Part shown: positions 18,116 to 26,555 of the stretch, in pieces | Layout: each line of letters starts with the position of its first letter | Numbering within the stretch: position 1 is the first letter of the stretch | Source of the DNA: CALJXB01 sp965225935 | GTDB taxonomy: Bacteria > Pseudomonadota > Alphaproteobacteria > Kiloniellales > JAKSDN01 | Assembly: GCA_965225935.1 (NCBI GenBank) | Contig: CBDDCC010000023.1 | Span: 1 to 64,000, forward strand | Length of the DNA: 64,000 bases | Reading direction: 5' to 3' | Notes under the pieces: generated by a model | Databases searched by the model: none | Seen by the model: the letters and a program-made list of their open reading frames with translations, nothing else | What the model was told of the DNA's origin: nothing | Made by a program: the position numbers and the translations under genes

Positions 18116-19009
18116 CTAAGCTGCCTGCTTCTTCAGAACGCTCGCCATGGTCGCACCCAGGTCGGACGGCCGTTCGGCGATGGTGACACCGGCGTTCTTG
18201 AGGATCTCCACCTTCTCCACCGCGGTCTCGCCGAAGGCCGAGATGATGGCCCCGGCGTGGCCCATGCGCCGGCCCTTGGGCGCCGTCAGGCCGGCCACGT
18301 AGGCGACCACCGGCTTGGTCATGTGGTCGCGCACGAACTCCGCCGCCTCGGCCTCCTGGGGACCGCCGATCTCGCCGATCATCATGACGGCGTCGGTCTC
18401 CGGGTCGGCCTCGAAGAGCTCCAGGATGTCCTTGAAGGAGCTGCCGTTGATCGGATCGCCGCCGATGCCCACACTGGTCGAGACGCCGATGCCCAGCTCC
18501 TTCATCTGCGAGGCCGCCTCGTAGCCCAGGGTGCCGGAGCGGCCGACGATGCCGACGCTGCCGCGGCTGTAGATGTGGCCCGGCATGATGCCCATCATGG
18601 CCCGGCCCGGCGAGATGACGCCGGCGCAGTTGGGCCCGATCAGCTGCATGCGCGCCTCCTTGCGGTAGCGCCGCATGTAGCGCTTCACCCGGATCATGTC
18701 CTGGGCCGGGATGCCGTCGGTAATGGAGACGCAGAGCCGGATGCCGGCGTCGGCCGCTTCCATGATGGAGTCGGCGGCGAACGGCGGCGGCACGAAAACC
18801 AGGCTCGCCGTGGCGCCGGTCTCCTTCACCGCCGCCTTGACGGTGTCGAAGACCGGCAGGCCGAGCGCCTCGCTCCCGCCCTTGCCCGGGGTGACGCCGC
18901 CCACCACCTTGGTCCCGTACTTGATCATCTCCTCGGCGTGGAAGATGCCGATGCGCCCGGTGATGCCCTGGACGATCACCGGCGTCGTTTCGTCAAGCAG
19001 CACGCTCAT
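18116..19009 (-). CDS. mtkB: Malate-CoA ligase (malate thiokinase) alpha subunit, SucD-like
   Basis: Alpha subunit of an ATP-dependent CoA ligase of the succinyl-CoA synthetase family. It has the CoA-binding start VIVQGITGRIGIFHAEEM, the nucleotide and CoA segment GPNCAGVISPG and the phospho-His region near GHAGAIISAFGETAVEK. By sequence alone it could be succinyl-CoA ligase SucD. The partner gene upstream and the neighbours sga, hprA and ppc argue for malate thiokinase, which makes malyl-CoA for cleavage to acetyl-CoA and glyoxylate. The start is the ATG at 19009 (297 residues); further upstream frame lies inside mtkA. It follows mtkA by 17 bases. Malyl-CoA lyase itself is not in the window. 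Confidence 0.9.
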   Translation of the reverse strand: MSVLLDETTPVIVQGITGRIGIFHAEEMIKYGTKVVGGVTPGKGGSEALGLPVFDTVKAAVKETGATASLVFVPPPFAADSIMEAADAGIRLCVSITDGIPAQDMIRVKRYMRRYRKEARMQLIGPNCAGVISPGRAMMGIMPGHIYSRGSVGIVGRSGTLGYEAASQMKELGIGVSTSVGIGGDPINGSSFKDILELFEADPETDAVMMIGEIGGPQEAEAAEFVRDHMTKPVVAYVAGLTAPKGRRMGHAGAIISAFGETAVEKVEILKNAGVTIAERPSDLGATMASVLKKQAA

Positions 19010-19026
19010 GTCTCTACGCGCCCCCT

Positions 19027-20232
19027 TCAAGCGCCGGCCGCCGAACCGGCGGAACCGTTCGCGGCCGTGTCCTGTTTCCACGCCTCGACAACTCGGTCGG
19101 CCGCCTCGGCCAGGGTGTTGGCGCGGATGATGGGCAGGCCGCTGCGGGTCAGGATCTGGCGGCCCTCCTCGATGTTGGTGCCCGCCAGACGCACCACCAG
19201 CGGCACCTCGACCGGGTTCTTCTCCAGCGCCTGGACGATGCCCTCGGCGACCCAGTCGCAGCGGTTGATGCCGGCGAAGATGTTGACCAGGATCGCCTCC
19301 ACGTTCTCGTCCGACATGACCAGCCGGAAGGCCTTGGCGACCCGCTCGGGCGTGGCGCCGCCGCCGATGTCGAGGAAGTTGGCGGGCTCGCCGCCGGCAT
19401 GCTTGATCATGTCCATGGTGGCCATGGCGAGGCCGGCGCCGTTGACGATGCAGCCGATGCTGCCGTCGAGGCCGACGTAGCTGAGGCCGCGGTCCTCGGC
19501 CTGGGTCTCGCGCGGGTCCTCCTGGGACTTGTCGCGCAGCTCGGAGATGTTTGGCCGGCGGAAGAGGGCGTTGTCGTCGAAGCTCATCTTGGCGTCGAGG
19601 GCGAGCAGCGAGCCCTCGGCGGTCACCACCAGGGGATTGATCTCCACCATGGTGGCGTCGAGCTCGCGGAAGGCCCGGTAGCAGCCGAGGATGGTGCCGA
19701 CCGCCTGGGCGATCAGCTCCGGCTCGAGACCGAGGCCGAAGGCGAGCTCCCGGGCCTGGAAGGCCTGCATGCCGACCGCCGGCTCGACGCTGGCGCGCAG
19801 GATCGAGTCAGGGCGCTCCTGGGCGATCTCCTCGATCTCCATGCCGCCCTCGGCCGAGGCCACCACCATGACCCGCTCGGACTTGCGGTCGAGCACGAAG
19901 CCCAAATAGATCTCGCGCTGGATCGGCGCCGCCGCCTCGACGAAGAGGCGGTAGACCACCTTGCCGCGCGAGCCCGTCTGGTGGGTCACCAGGCGCTTGC
20001 CAAGCAGTTCCTCGGCGGCGTCCCAGACCTCGTGCTCGTTGCTGCAGAGCTTGATGCCGCCAGCCTTGCCGCGGCCGCCGGAATGGATCTGGGCCTTCAC
20101 CACCCATTGCGGGCCGCCGATCTCGGTGGCCCGGTAGGCCGCCTGCTCGGGGCTGTAGGCCAGGCCGCCGCGGGGCACGGGAACCCCGAAGTCCGCCAGC
20201 AGCTCCTTGGCCTGATACTCGTGAATCTCCAT
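19027..20232 (-). CDS. mtkA: Malate-CoA ligase (malate thiokinase) beta subunit, SucC-like
   Basis: Beta subunit of the CoA ligase, with an ATP-grasp fold. It begins MEIHEYQAKELLADFGVPVP and has the ATP-binding KAQIHSGGRGKAGGIKL, the EINPLVV strand and INRCDWVAEGIV near the C-terminus. The stretches ALDAKMSFDDNALFRRPNI and IVNGAGLAMATMDMIKHAGG closely resemble what I know of Methylobacterium MtkA. The 401 residues exceed a usual SucC of about 390, mainly through an Ala/Gly/Ser-rich tail. It follows sga by 130 bases that hold two strong hairpins. Malate thiokinase plus PEP carboxylase defines the malyl-CoA branch of the serine cycle. Confidence 0.92.
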   Translation of the reverse strand: MEIHEYQAKELLADFGVPVPRGGLAYSPEQAAYRATEIGGPQWVVKAQIHSGGRGKAGGIKLCSNEHEVWDAAEELLGKRLVTHQTGSRGKVVYRLFVEAAAPIQREIYLGFVLDRKSERVMVVASAEGGMEIEEIAQERPDSILRASVEPAVGMQAFQARELAFGLGLEPELIAQAVGTILGCYRAFRELDATMVEINPLVVTAEGSLLALDAKMSFDDNALFRRPNISELRDKSQEDPRETQAEDRGLSYVGLDGSIGCIVNGAGLAMATMDMIKHAGGEPANFLDIGGGATPERVAKAFRLVMSDENVEAILVNIFAGINRCDWVAEGIVQALEKNPVEVPLVVRLAGTNIEEGRQILTRSGLPIIRANTLAEAADRVVEAWKQDTAANGSAGSAAGA

Positions 20233-20289
20233 CTTTCAGAGCTTCCTCATGCTGCGCTCGCGCGCCCGGCCAGGCTCGCCCGGCGGACG

Positions 20290-20354
20290 GCCGCCCACCC
20301 TTTGGGCGGCACCGCGAAGACCAACAAAGGGCGCCGGCCCCGCGAAGGGCCGGC
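20290..20354 (-). promoter_or_regulatory. Two strong hairpins between sga and mtkA
   Basis: The gap between the two cistrons holds two perfect stem-loops: GCCGGCCC/GGGCCGGC with loop CGCGAA (20333-20354), and GCCGCCC/GGGCGGC with a seven-base loop (20290-20310). Neither is followed by a run of T on the coding (minus) strand, so they are poor classical terminators. They could be an attenuator, an RNA-processing or stability element that sets different levels of sga and mtkAB, or simply high-GC intercistronic DNA. Confidence 0.5.
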
Positions 20355-20362
20355 TGCGGATA

Positions 20363-21568
20363 CTATCGGGCGGCCGCGGCGCCGGCGGTCACCTCGACCG
20401 GCCGGGCGGTGCTGCGGTAGTACTCCTGGGCCGCGCCCACGCCGCTGCCCGGGGCGACATCGATACCGATGTCGCGCATCGCCATCTCGCAGCCCGAGAG
20501 GGCGGTCAGCAGCATCAGCTCGTTGAGGTCGCCCAGGTGGCCGATGCGGAACAGCTTGCCCGCAACCTTGGTAAGGCCGACGCCGAGGGAGAGGCCATAG
20601 CGCAGGTAGGCGAGCTTGGCCACCTCGTTGCCGTTGAAGCCCTCGGGCACCATGATCGCGCTCACCGTGTCGGACTGCCACTTGGGCTCCTTGGCGCAGA
20701 GCCGGAGCCCCCAAGCGTCGACCGCCTGGCGCACGCCCTCGGCCAGCCGGTGGTGGCGGGCGAAGACGTTGTCGAGGCCCTCCTCCATCAGCATGTCGAC
20801 CGAGACCCTGAGCCCGCGCAGCATCTGCATGGGCGGGGTGTAGGGAAAGAAGCCGTCGCAGTTGGTCTTGAGCTGGTCCTCGAAGTCGAAATAGCAGCGG
20901 TGGCTCTTGGCCTGCGCGCGCGCCTCCAGCGCCTTCTCGCTGACGCAGAGGATGCCGAGGCCGGCCGGCATCATGAAGCCTTTCTGGGAGCCGCTGACCG
21001 CCACGTCGACCCGCCACTCGTCCATGCGGAAGTCGATGCTGGCAATCGAGCTGACGCCGTCGACGAAGAGGAGGGCCGGATGGTTCGCGGCGTCGAGGGC
21101 CCTGCGGACGGCGGCCACGTCGCTGGTCACGCCGGTCGCCGTCTCGTTGTGGCAGACCAGGACCGCCTTGATCTCGTGGTTCTTGTCGGCCGCCAGGCGC
21201 TCGGCGTAGAGCTCGACCGGCACGCCCTCGCCCCACTCAACGTCGATGTCGTCCACGTCGTAGCCCTGGCGCTGGCAGAGGTCGATCCAGAGGTGGGAGA
21301 ACTGGCCGAAGCGCGAGGCCAGCACCTTGTCGCCCGGCGAGAGCGTGTTGGTCATGGCCGCTTCCCAGGCGCCCGTGCCCGAGGAGGGGAAGATGAAGAC
21401 CTGGCCGGCGGTGCTCTTGAACACCCGCTTCACGTCCTTGAAGAGGGGCAGGGTGAAGGCGGGCAGGTCCGACGCCCGCTGATCCTCCATCGCACAGTCG
21501 ATGGCCTGACGGATGCGATGGGGGACGTTGGTCGGTCCGGGAATGAAGATCGGGTTGGAACCGGTCAT
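20363..21568 (-). CDS. sgaA: Serine-glyoxylate aminotransferase
   Basis: A PLP class V aminotransferase of 401 residues that converts serine plus glyoxylate to hydroxypyruvate plus glycine. It is the entry reaction of the serine cycle after SHMT. Visible are the N-terminal FIPGPTNVPHRIRQA, the cofactor region FPSSGTGAWEAA, LFVDGVSSI with the conserved Asp, and the PLP lysine in SGSQKGFMMP. The start at 21568 has GGAGG upstream. It is the first gene of the leftward serine-cycle run and faces a divergent LuxR-type regulator across 623 bases, the natural place for the operon promoter. Confidence 0.95.
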   Translation of the reverse strand: MTGSNPIFIPGPTNVPHRIRQAIDCAMEDQRASDLPAFTLPLFKDVKRVFKSTAGQVFIFPSSGTGAWEAAMTNTLSPGDKVLASRFGQFSHLWIDLCQRQGYDVDDIDVEWGEGVPVELYAERLAADKNHEIKAVLVCHNETATGVTSDVAAVRRALDAANHPALLFVDGVSSIASIDFRMDEWRVDVAVSGSQKGFMMPAGLGILCVSEKALEARAQAKSHRCYFDFEDQLKTNCDGFFPYTPPMQMLRGLRVSVDMLMEEGLDNVFARHHRLAEGVRQAVDAWGLRLCAKEPKWQSDTVSAIMVPEGFNGNEVAKLAYLRYGLSLGVGLTKVAGKLFRIGHLGDLNELMLLTALSGCEMAMRDIGIDVAPGSGVGAAQEYYRSTARPVEVTAGAAAAR

Positions 21569-22191
21569 GTCGGGCGCTCCCTCCTCGGTGCGTTGCGGTT
21601 TCGGCCTCGGGCCGGCCCGGCGGCGCCGGACGGGACCCTCGGCAACGGTCTCCTGGATGGTCCCCCGGCCGGTTCAAACCAGCACTTCGCGGGGTCTTCC
21701 CCGGCGCCTCCAACGCGCCTCTCGGGGCTCGATCCAGCCTCCACTCTCGGCTGAATCCCGTTTCCCTCACAACACCTCAAGAAATGGGTCGGCGCTGTAT
21801 TTCGGGCAGTTTTGGAGTCATCGGGGTGGCGGGAACGAGGCTAAATGAAAGGGTTGGTTTAACCTACACTTTCGAATAAACCTCCACTCGAGAGCCCAAA
21901 TTCGGTCTCGGATTACGGCACTCAAATTGTCCGAATCTGGAATTTCTCTTTTTGTTATAGATATTTGCGATCATTGCAAAAATACCACAGCGAAAAACCG
22001 GCGACCGTCCCTCGGGCCCGCCGAAAACAGCCCGCGCCAGCGGCCACCGGGCCAACCCCGCCACCTCAAGAAGGGGATGGACCTACCGCTAAGGGTGGGC
22101 TGTGCTATCATGATTCCTTCATCCGAGGGCCGCGCCGGCTCCGGCGAAGGCAACCGGGTCGGCGCGATCATTGGAGGGGATGGGAGCCGCC
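21569..22191. promoter_or_regulatory. Long divergent intergenic region with AT-rich core
   Basis: This 623-base stretch between sga and the LuxR-type gene holds no convincing gene. Bases 21780-22000 are strikingly AT-richer than the surroundings, as expected for promoters. Visible elements are a dyad TTTGC-N7-GCAAA (21964-21980), a short palindrome GGTTTAACC (21854-21862) and, on the minus strand, TATAAC next to the dyad as a possible -10 for sga. Short open frames here have no ribosome sites and no domain. I infer that it carries both promoters and one or more regulator sites, but no specific binding site is proven. Confidence 0.55.
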
Positions 22192-22839
22192 ATGGCGGAG
22201 CTGTCGACGGGCGAAAAGGCGATCGATGTCGCCATCGCCGACAAGAACCCCCTGGTGCTGCAGGCGCTCTCGGAGCTGCTCGACCGGGACCCCCGCTTCA
22301 ACCTGGTGCTCACCGTCAAGACCTCCGATGCATTCCTCCAGTCGGTCGCCCGCACCAGGGTCGACGTGGGCGTGATCGGCTGGGTGCTGCCGCCGGACGG
22401 CGGTGCGACCGTCACCGAGACCCTGCGCGACCAGCCGGGCGCGCCGCGCCTGGTGGTCTATTCGGGCGGGCTGGACCCCGAGCTGGCGCGCAAGGTCATG
22501 GGCTACGGCGTGGCCGGCTTCTGCTCCAAGAGCGAGCCGCCCGAGCGCCTGCTGGACATCGTCGAGGCGGTCGCCCAGGGCCAGATGGTCTTTCCCTACG
22601 TGGACGTGCGCGGCCTCCACCGGGACCCCTGGGAGCACCTGACGCCACGGGAGAAGGAGCTGCTGGCGGCGCTCGCCAAGGGCGACAGCAACGACCGCAT
22701 CGCCCGCGAGCTGGGCCTCTCCATCAACACGGTGAAGTTCCACCTGCGCAATCTCTACGACAAGCTGGCCATCAAGAACCGGGCCCAGGCGGTGGCCTTC
22801 TACTACTCCTCGACCCGCCCCGAGGGCCTCCAGCGCTGA
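22192..22839 (+). CDS. LuxR-family response regulator with degenerate receiver
   Basis: A 215-residue protein with an N-terminal receiver-like domain (about 10-130) and a C-terminal LuxR/FixJ helix-turn-helix (LTPREKELLAALAKG through SINTVKFHLRNLYDKL). The receiver lacks the phospho-acceptor: the usual Asp in the third beta-strand is Gly63 (VGVIGWVLPPDGG), and the acidic pair near the N-terminus is reduced to Asp17 followed by Lys. The later Lys (GFCSKSE) is kept. It is therefore probably not switched by a histidine kinase. I chose the ATG at 22192, with GGGAG upstream; in-frame TTG 22171 and ATG 22180 are alternatives. It is divergent from sga, so regulation of the serine-cycle genes is a reasonable inference. 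No histidine kinase is adjacent. Confidence 0.88.
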   Translation: MAELSTGEKAIDVAIADKNPLVLQALSELLDRDPRFNLVLTVKTSDAFLQSVARTRVDVGVIGWVLPPDGGATVTETLRDQPGAPRLVVYSGGLDPELARKVMGYGVAGFCSKSEPPERLLDIVEAVAQGQMVFPYVDVRGLHRDPWEHLTPREKELLAALAKGDSNDRIARELGLSINTVKFHLRNLYDKLAIKNRAQAVAFYYSSTRPEGLQR

Positions 22840-22856
22840 AACTCGGCAGAGTTTTT
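22839..22856 (+). terminator. Rho-independent terminator after the LuxR-type gene
   Basis: A six-base stem AAACTC/GAGTTT with tetraloop GGCA begins at the stop codon and runs into TTTTT. It is short but has the right order of stem and T-run for the rightward transcript. Confidence 0.6.
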
Positions 22857-22902
22857 CCGGTGAGCCAAGGGAGACCTCCGAGAACCTCGAAGGGCTCACC
22901 GG
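22857..22902. repeat. Perfect 10-base inverted repeat between convergent genes
   Basis: CCGGTGAGCC (22857-22866) and GGCTCACCGG (22893-22902) are exact reverse complements separated by 26 bases. They sit between the regulator and the glycerate kinase gene, which point at each other. It may form a second, Rho-assisted termination structure or be a binding site. Confidence 0.5.
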
Positions 22903-22989
22903 CAAGCTCGAAGGCGCGCCCGCAGCGCAAGCGAGGAAAGCCAAGCGGACGGATGTCCGCGCCCGGCGAATGAGGGAACACGAAAAACT

Positions 22990-24255
22990 TCAGCCCTCCA
23001 CCAGGATGGCCCGGAAGTCGTTGACGTTGGTCAGCGTCGGGCCGGTCACCACCAGGTCTCCGAGGGCTGAGAAGACGCCGTAGCCGTTGTTGTCGGCGAG
23101 CTCGGCCCGGGGCGAGAGGCCAAGAGCAGCGGCCCGCGCCAGGCTGCCGGGCCCCGTGAGCGCGCCGGCGTTGTTCTCGGTGCCGTCGATGCCGTCGGTG
23201 TCGCAGGCTATGGCGTGGATGCCCGGCGCACCGTCGAGGGCCACGGTGAGGGCCAAGAGGAACTCGGCGTTGCGCCCGCCGCGGCCCGCCCCGCGCAGGG
23301 TCACCGTGGTCTCGCCGCCTGAAAGGATGACAGCCGGCGGGGCGAAGGGCTGGCCGCGCGCCGCCACCTGCAGCGCGATGGCGGCCTGGACCTGCGCCAC
23401 CTCGCGGGCCTCGCCCTCCATGCGGTCGCTCAGGATATAGGCAGCGACCCCGGCCTCGCGGGCGACCCGGGCCGCAGCCTCCAGGGACTCCTGGGGCGAG
23501 GCGACGATGACCGTCGAGGCGCGGGCGAAGCGCGGATCACCCGGCTTCGGCGTCTCGTCCTCGGCCGCTTCCAGGCGCGTGCGCACGGCCTCGGGCGGCG
23601 CGATGGCGTACTTCGCCAGGATGGCAAGCGCCTCGGCGGCGCTGCTGGGGTCGGGCACCGTCGGCCCGGAGGCAATGATCGAGGGATCGTCGCCTGGCAC
23701 GTCCGAGATCAGCAGACTCACCACCTGGGCCGGCGCGGCAGCCGCGGCGAGCCGCCCGCCCTTGATGGCCGAGAGCTGCTTGCGCACGCAGTTCATCTCC
23801 GAGATGGTCGCCCCCGACTTGAGGAGGGCCCGGTTGACCTCCTGCTTGTGGTCGAGGCCGAGCCCCGGGGCGGGCAGGCTGAGCAGCGCCGAGCCGCCGC
23901 CGGAGATGAGGCAGAGCACCAGGTCGTCTTCGCTCAGGCCCCCGACCAGCTCGAGGATGCGGGCCGCCGCGGCGCGGCCGGCCTCGTCGGGCACCGGGTG
24001 GGCGGCCTCGACGATCTCGATCCTGTCGCAGGGGACGGCGTGGCCATAGCGGGTGATGACCAGGCCCTCGAGCGGCCCCGGCCAGTGGTCCTCCACCGCC
24101 TTGGCCATGGCGGCCGAGGCCTTGCCCGCGCCGACCACCAGGGTGCGGCCCTTGGGCGGCGGCGGCAGGTGGGACGGCACGCAGGCCTCCGGCCGCGCCG
24201 CCTCGACGGCGGCCCGAAACAGGCCGAGCAGCAGCTCCCGCGGCGCCTGGGTCAT
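22990..24255 (-). CDS. Glycerate 2-kinase (DUF4147/MOFRL family)
   Basis: A 421-residue kinase of the MOFRL family (also known as GckA or TtuD) that phosphorylates D-glycerate to 2-phosphoglycerate. The N-terminal DUF4147 domain holds VVGAGKASAAMAKAVE and the glycine-rich LISGGGSALL. The C-terminal MOFRL domain holds ILSGGETTVTLRGAGRGGRN and CDTDGIDGTENNAGAL. In the serine cycle this step follows hydroxypyruvate reductase and leads to PEP, so it completes the local path from serine to PEP apart from enolase. It is separated from the main run by the regulator gene and has its own start, with GGAGGGGG just upstream. Confidence 0.93.
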   Translation of the reverse strand: MTQAPRELLLGLFRAAVEAARPEACVPSHLPPPPKGRTLVVGAGKASAAMAKAVEDHWPGPLEGLVITRYGHAVPCDRIEIVEAAHPVPDEAGRAAAARILELVGGLSEDDLVLCLISGGGSALLSLPAPGLGLDHKQEVNRALLKSGATISEMNCVRKQLSAIKGGRLAAAAAPAQVVSLLISDVPGDDPSIIASGPTVPDPSSAAEALAILAKYAIAPPEAVRTRLEAAEDETPKPGDPRFARASTVIVASPQESLEAAARVAREAGVAAYILSDRMEGEAREVAQVQAAIALQVAARGQPFAPPAVILSGGETTVTLRGAGRGGRNAEFLLALTVALDGAPGIHAIACDTDGIDGTENNAGALTGPGSLARAAALGLSPRAELADNNGYGVFSALGDLVVTGPTLTNVNDFRAILVEG

Positions 24256-24365
24256 ACCCCCTCCCGGTTTCCAGCAGAACGGGCAGCCGCTATGTCAAGC
24301 GCGCCGCGCGCGCCCTTGCAAGGATGGAAATCGGGCGGCCGTGCAGGATCGGCGGACTGCCTGGG

Positions 24366-24770
24366 CTAACCGCCGCCCGGTGCCGCGGTCAGGTCCTCGG
24401 CGTCCGCCTCGGCCAGCAGGCGGTTGCTGCCGCCCGTCACCAGGACCAGCAGCAGGCAGCCCGAAGCCGAGACCGAATAGTGGCGCGTGCCTTCCCGGTA
24501 GGAAACGAAGTCTCCGGCCCGGAAGACCGCGCCGTCGCAGTCCTCGAGCTCGCCCTCCAGGACCAGGAACTCCTCCCGGCCGGTGTGCTCGTGAGGCCTG
24601 GAGGCGGCGCCGGGGTTGAAGCGGATCAGGAAGCACTCGTGGGCGCCGCCGAACTGCCCGCTCAACGGCAGCCACTCCATGGAGGGATCCTGCACGCCGT
24701 AGCGGTCATAGGGCCTGAGGGTCCGGGTCGAGGTGACGGTCCGGGCCTCCCCGAGCAGCGGGTTCAGCAT
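24366..24770 (-). CDS. Small cupin-domain protein
   Basis: A 134-residue single-domain cupin. The first cupin motif reads RPHEHTGREEFLVLEGELE, with His, His and Glu as likely metal ligands; the second lies around GDFVSYREGTRHYSV. Proteins of this kind bind a metal and can be small dioxygenases, isomerases or ligand sensors, so the substrate cannot be assigned. It lies about 110 bases upstream of the glycerate kinase on the same strand and may be co-transcribed with it. A strong terminator separates it from the binding-protein gene on its other side. Confidence 0.75.
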   Translation of the reverse strand: MLNPLLGEARTVTSTRTLRPYDRYGVQDPSMEWLPLSGQFGGAHECFLIRFNPGAASRPHEHTGREEFLVLEGELEDCDGAVFRAGDFVSYREGTRHYSVSASGCLLLVLVTGGSNRLLAEADAEDLTAAPGGG

Positions 24771-24834
24771 GGCAAGGCCTCCTGGTCAGGCGCTCCTGCA
24801 GGCCGCGAAGTCTCGCGGAAACGGGCGAGAAAGT

Positions 24835-24864
24835 GGGGGAAGGTCCGGCGCGGGACCCTCCCCC
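24835..24864 (-). terminator. Hairpin terminator after the substrate-binding-protein gene
   Basis: On the minus strand the stop codon at 24891 is followed by a 12-base stem (24835-24846 with 24853-24864, one mismatch, loop of six) and then ACTTTCTC. The stem is very stable but the T-run is weak, so it may be Rho-assisted. Confidence 0.55.
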
Positions 24865-24890
24865 AAGGGCCTGCAAGACAGGGAGGAGAC

Positions 24891-26483
24891 TTATGCGAAC
24901 CACCAGCGCTCGGCGAGCCGGGCGCCGTCGAGCTGCCATAGGTTGCCCAGATGCTCGCCGTGGGCCAGCCTCTTGGAGCTGGCGTCGACCCAGTTGGCGA
25001 ACATGGGGATCGGCACGCCGCCCTCGTCGCGCACGATGACCTGCATCTCGTAGTAGAGCTCGCGCCGCTTGTCGGGATCCAGAAGCGCCCGGGCCTCGAT
25101 CAGCAGCTTGTTGAAGCGCTCGTGCTCCCAGAAGGAATCGTTCCACGGCACGCCCTGCTCGTAGGCGGTCGAGAACATCCAGTCCTCAGTCGCGCGACCC
25201 GACCAGAAGCAGGCGCACCAGGGCTTCTGCATCCAGACGTTCGACCAGTAGCCGTCCTCGGGCTCGCGCACCACGTTGATGGTGATGCCGGCCTTGGCGG
25301 CGCTCTCCTTGTAGAGCACGGTGGCGTCGACGGCGCCCGGGAAGGCGGCCTCCGAGGCCGACAGGTCGATGCTCAGGTTCTCGAGCCCCGCCTGCTTGAG
25401 GTGGAACCTGGCCTTGTCCGGGTCGTAGGTCCGCTGCTCCAGGTCCTTGTGCCAGTACTGGTTGGCCGGACCGATGGGATGGTCGTTGCCCGCAATGCCG
25501 CGCCCGCGCAGGATCTTCTGCACCAGTTCCTCCCGGTCGAAGGCGTACTTCAGGGCAAGGCGCACGTCGTTGTTGTCGAACGGCGCCCGTCTCATGTCCA
25601 TGGGATAGGAGAAGTGCTGGTTGCCCGTGACCTCGAAGATCTCGATGTCCTGATTGCGCTCCAGCAGGTTCACGGTCTTGAGGTCGACCCGGTTGACCAC
25701 GTCCACCTCGCCGGTGACCAGGGCGTTCTGGCGGGCGTTGGGATCGTTGATGGCGACCAGATCCACGGAGTCGAACCAGCAGCTGTCGGCCTTGTGATAG
25801 TTCTCGTTGCGGCTGGCAAGCGCGCGCACGCCGGGCTCGAAGTTCTCGACCTTGTAGCCGCCGGTGCCGATGCCCTTCTGGATGGCCTCTTCCTTCATGC
25901 CGGCGGGATAGATCAGGATGTGATAGTCGCTGAGCAGATAGGGAAAGTCGGCGTTGCCGGTCTTGAGGGTGAGGGTGACCGTGTGGTCGTCGTCCTTCTC
26001 CATGGCGTCGATGTTGGCGACGATCGGCTTGGCCGCGGACTTGGACTCCGGGCTGATGTGGTGCGCGAGGGATTCGATCACGTCCTCGGCGACAAAGGGC
26101 TTGCCGTTGTGAAACTCCACGCCCTTCTTGAGATTGAAGGTCCAGACCTTGGCGTCGTCGGAGGCGGTCCAGCTCTCCGCCAGTTCGCCGGCCAGCGTGC
26201 CGTCGGCCTTCACCTCGGTCAGACAGTCGAACACCATGCCGTGGCCGAGGAACTGCATGTAGATGTCCGACTGGGTGCCGCCGTCCATGCTGTCGGAGGT
26301 GTTGGCGCCCGAGCAGCCCACGCGTAGCGTACCGCCCCTCTGGGGCGCGGCGGCGGCCGGCCGGGCGGTCATCGCCGTGGACAGCGCCAGGGTGCCGCCG
26401 AGGGCCGTCGCCTGGGCCATGAACTCGCGCCGGCCGATCCTGTTCTGGCGCAGGGCGCGCTGCAATTCCTTCAAGCTGTTCAT
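24891..26483 (-). CDS. Tat-exported ABC transporter substrate-binding protein, family 5
   Basis: A 530-residue periplasmic binding protein of the peptide/nickel/opine class (SBP_bac_5, DppA/OppA-like). The N-terminus is a Tat signal: GRREFMAQATALGG, then a hydrophobic stretch ending in Ala-Ala-Ala-Ala. Family landmarks include LAESWTASDDAKVWTFNLKK, VEFHNGKPFVAEDV and a middle region with DMRRAPFDNNDVRLALKYA. No permease or ATPase gene is adjacent, so it is an orphan here. A perfect AGGAGG lies five bases before the ATG. A LacI-type regulator is divergent, and a perfect palindromic operator lies in the promoter, so expression is probably repressed until an inducer is present. Dipeptides, opines or sugars are all possible ligands. 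Confidence 0.92.
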   Translation of the reverse strand: MNSLKELQRALRQNRIGRREFMAQATALGGTLALSTAMTARPAAAAPQRGGTLRVGCSGANTSDSMDGGTQSDIYMQFLGHGMVFDCLTEVKADGTLAGELAESWTASDDAKVWTFNLKKGVEFHNGKPFVAEDVIESLAHHISPESKSAAKPIVANIDAMEKDDDHTVTLTLKTGNADFPYLLSDYHILIYPAGMKEEAIQKGIGTGGYKVENFEPGVRALASRNENYHKADSCWFDSVDLVAINDPNARQNALVTGEVDVVNRVDLKTVNLLERNQDIEIFEVTGNQHFSYPMDMRRAPFDNNDVRLALKYAFDREELVQKILRGRGIAGNDHPIGPANQYWHKDLEQRTYDPDKARFHLKQAGLENLSIDLSASEAAFPGAVDATVLYKESAAKAGITINVVREPEDGYWSNVWMQKPWCACFWSGRATEDWMFSTAYEQGVPWNDSFWEHERFNKLLIEARALLDPDKRRELYYEMQVIVRDEGGVPIPMFANWVDASSKRLAHGEHLGNLWQLDGARLAERWWFA

Positions 26484-26555
26484 TTTCGCCTCCTCGTTTC
26501 CTGCCGCTGTCGCGGGTCGCCCTTGGATGGACGCAGGTGGGGATCTTATCTTCTT

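Noticed and set aside
18116..20232. Reading the CoA ligase pair as TCA-cycle sucCD
   Set aside because: Neighbours sga, hprA and ppc and the MtkA-like segments favour malate thiokinase; no sucAB or mdh is adjacent. Not fully excluded.
21570..22170. Short open frames in the 623-base gap upstream of sga
   Set aside because: They lack ribosome sites and similarity, and the local AT-richness fits promoter DNA better than coding DNA.
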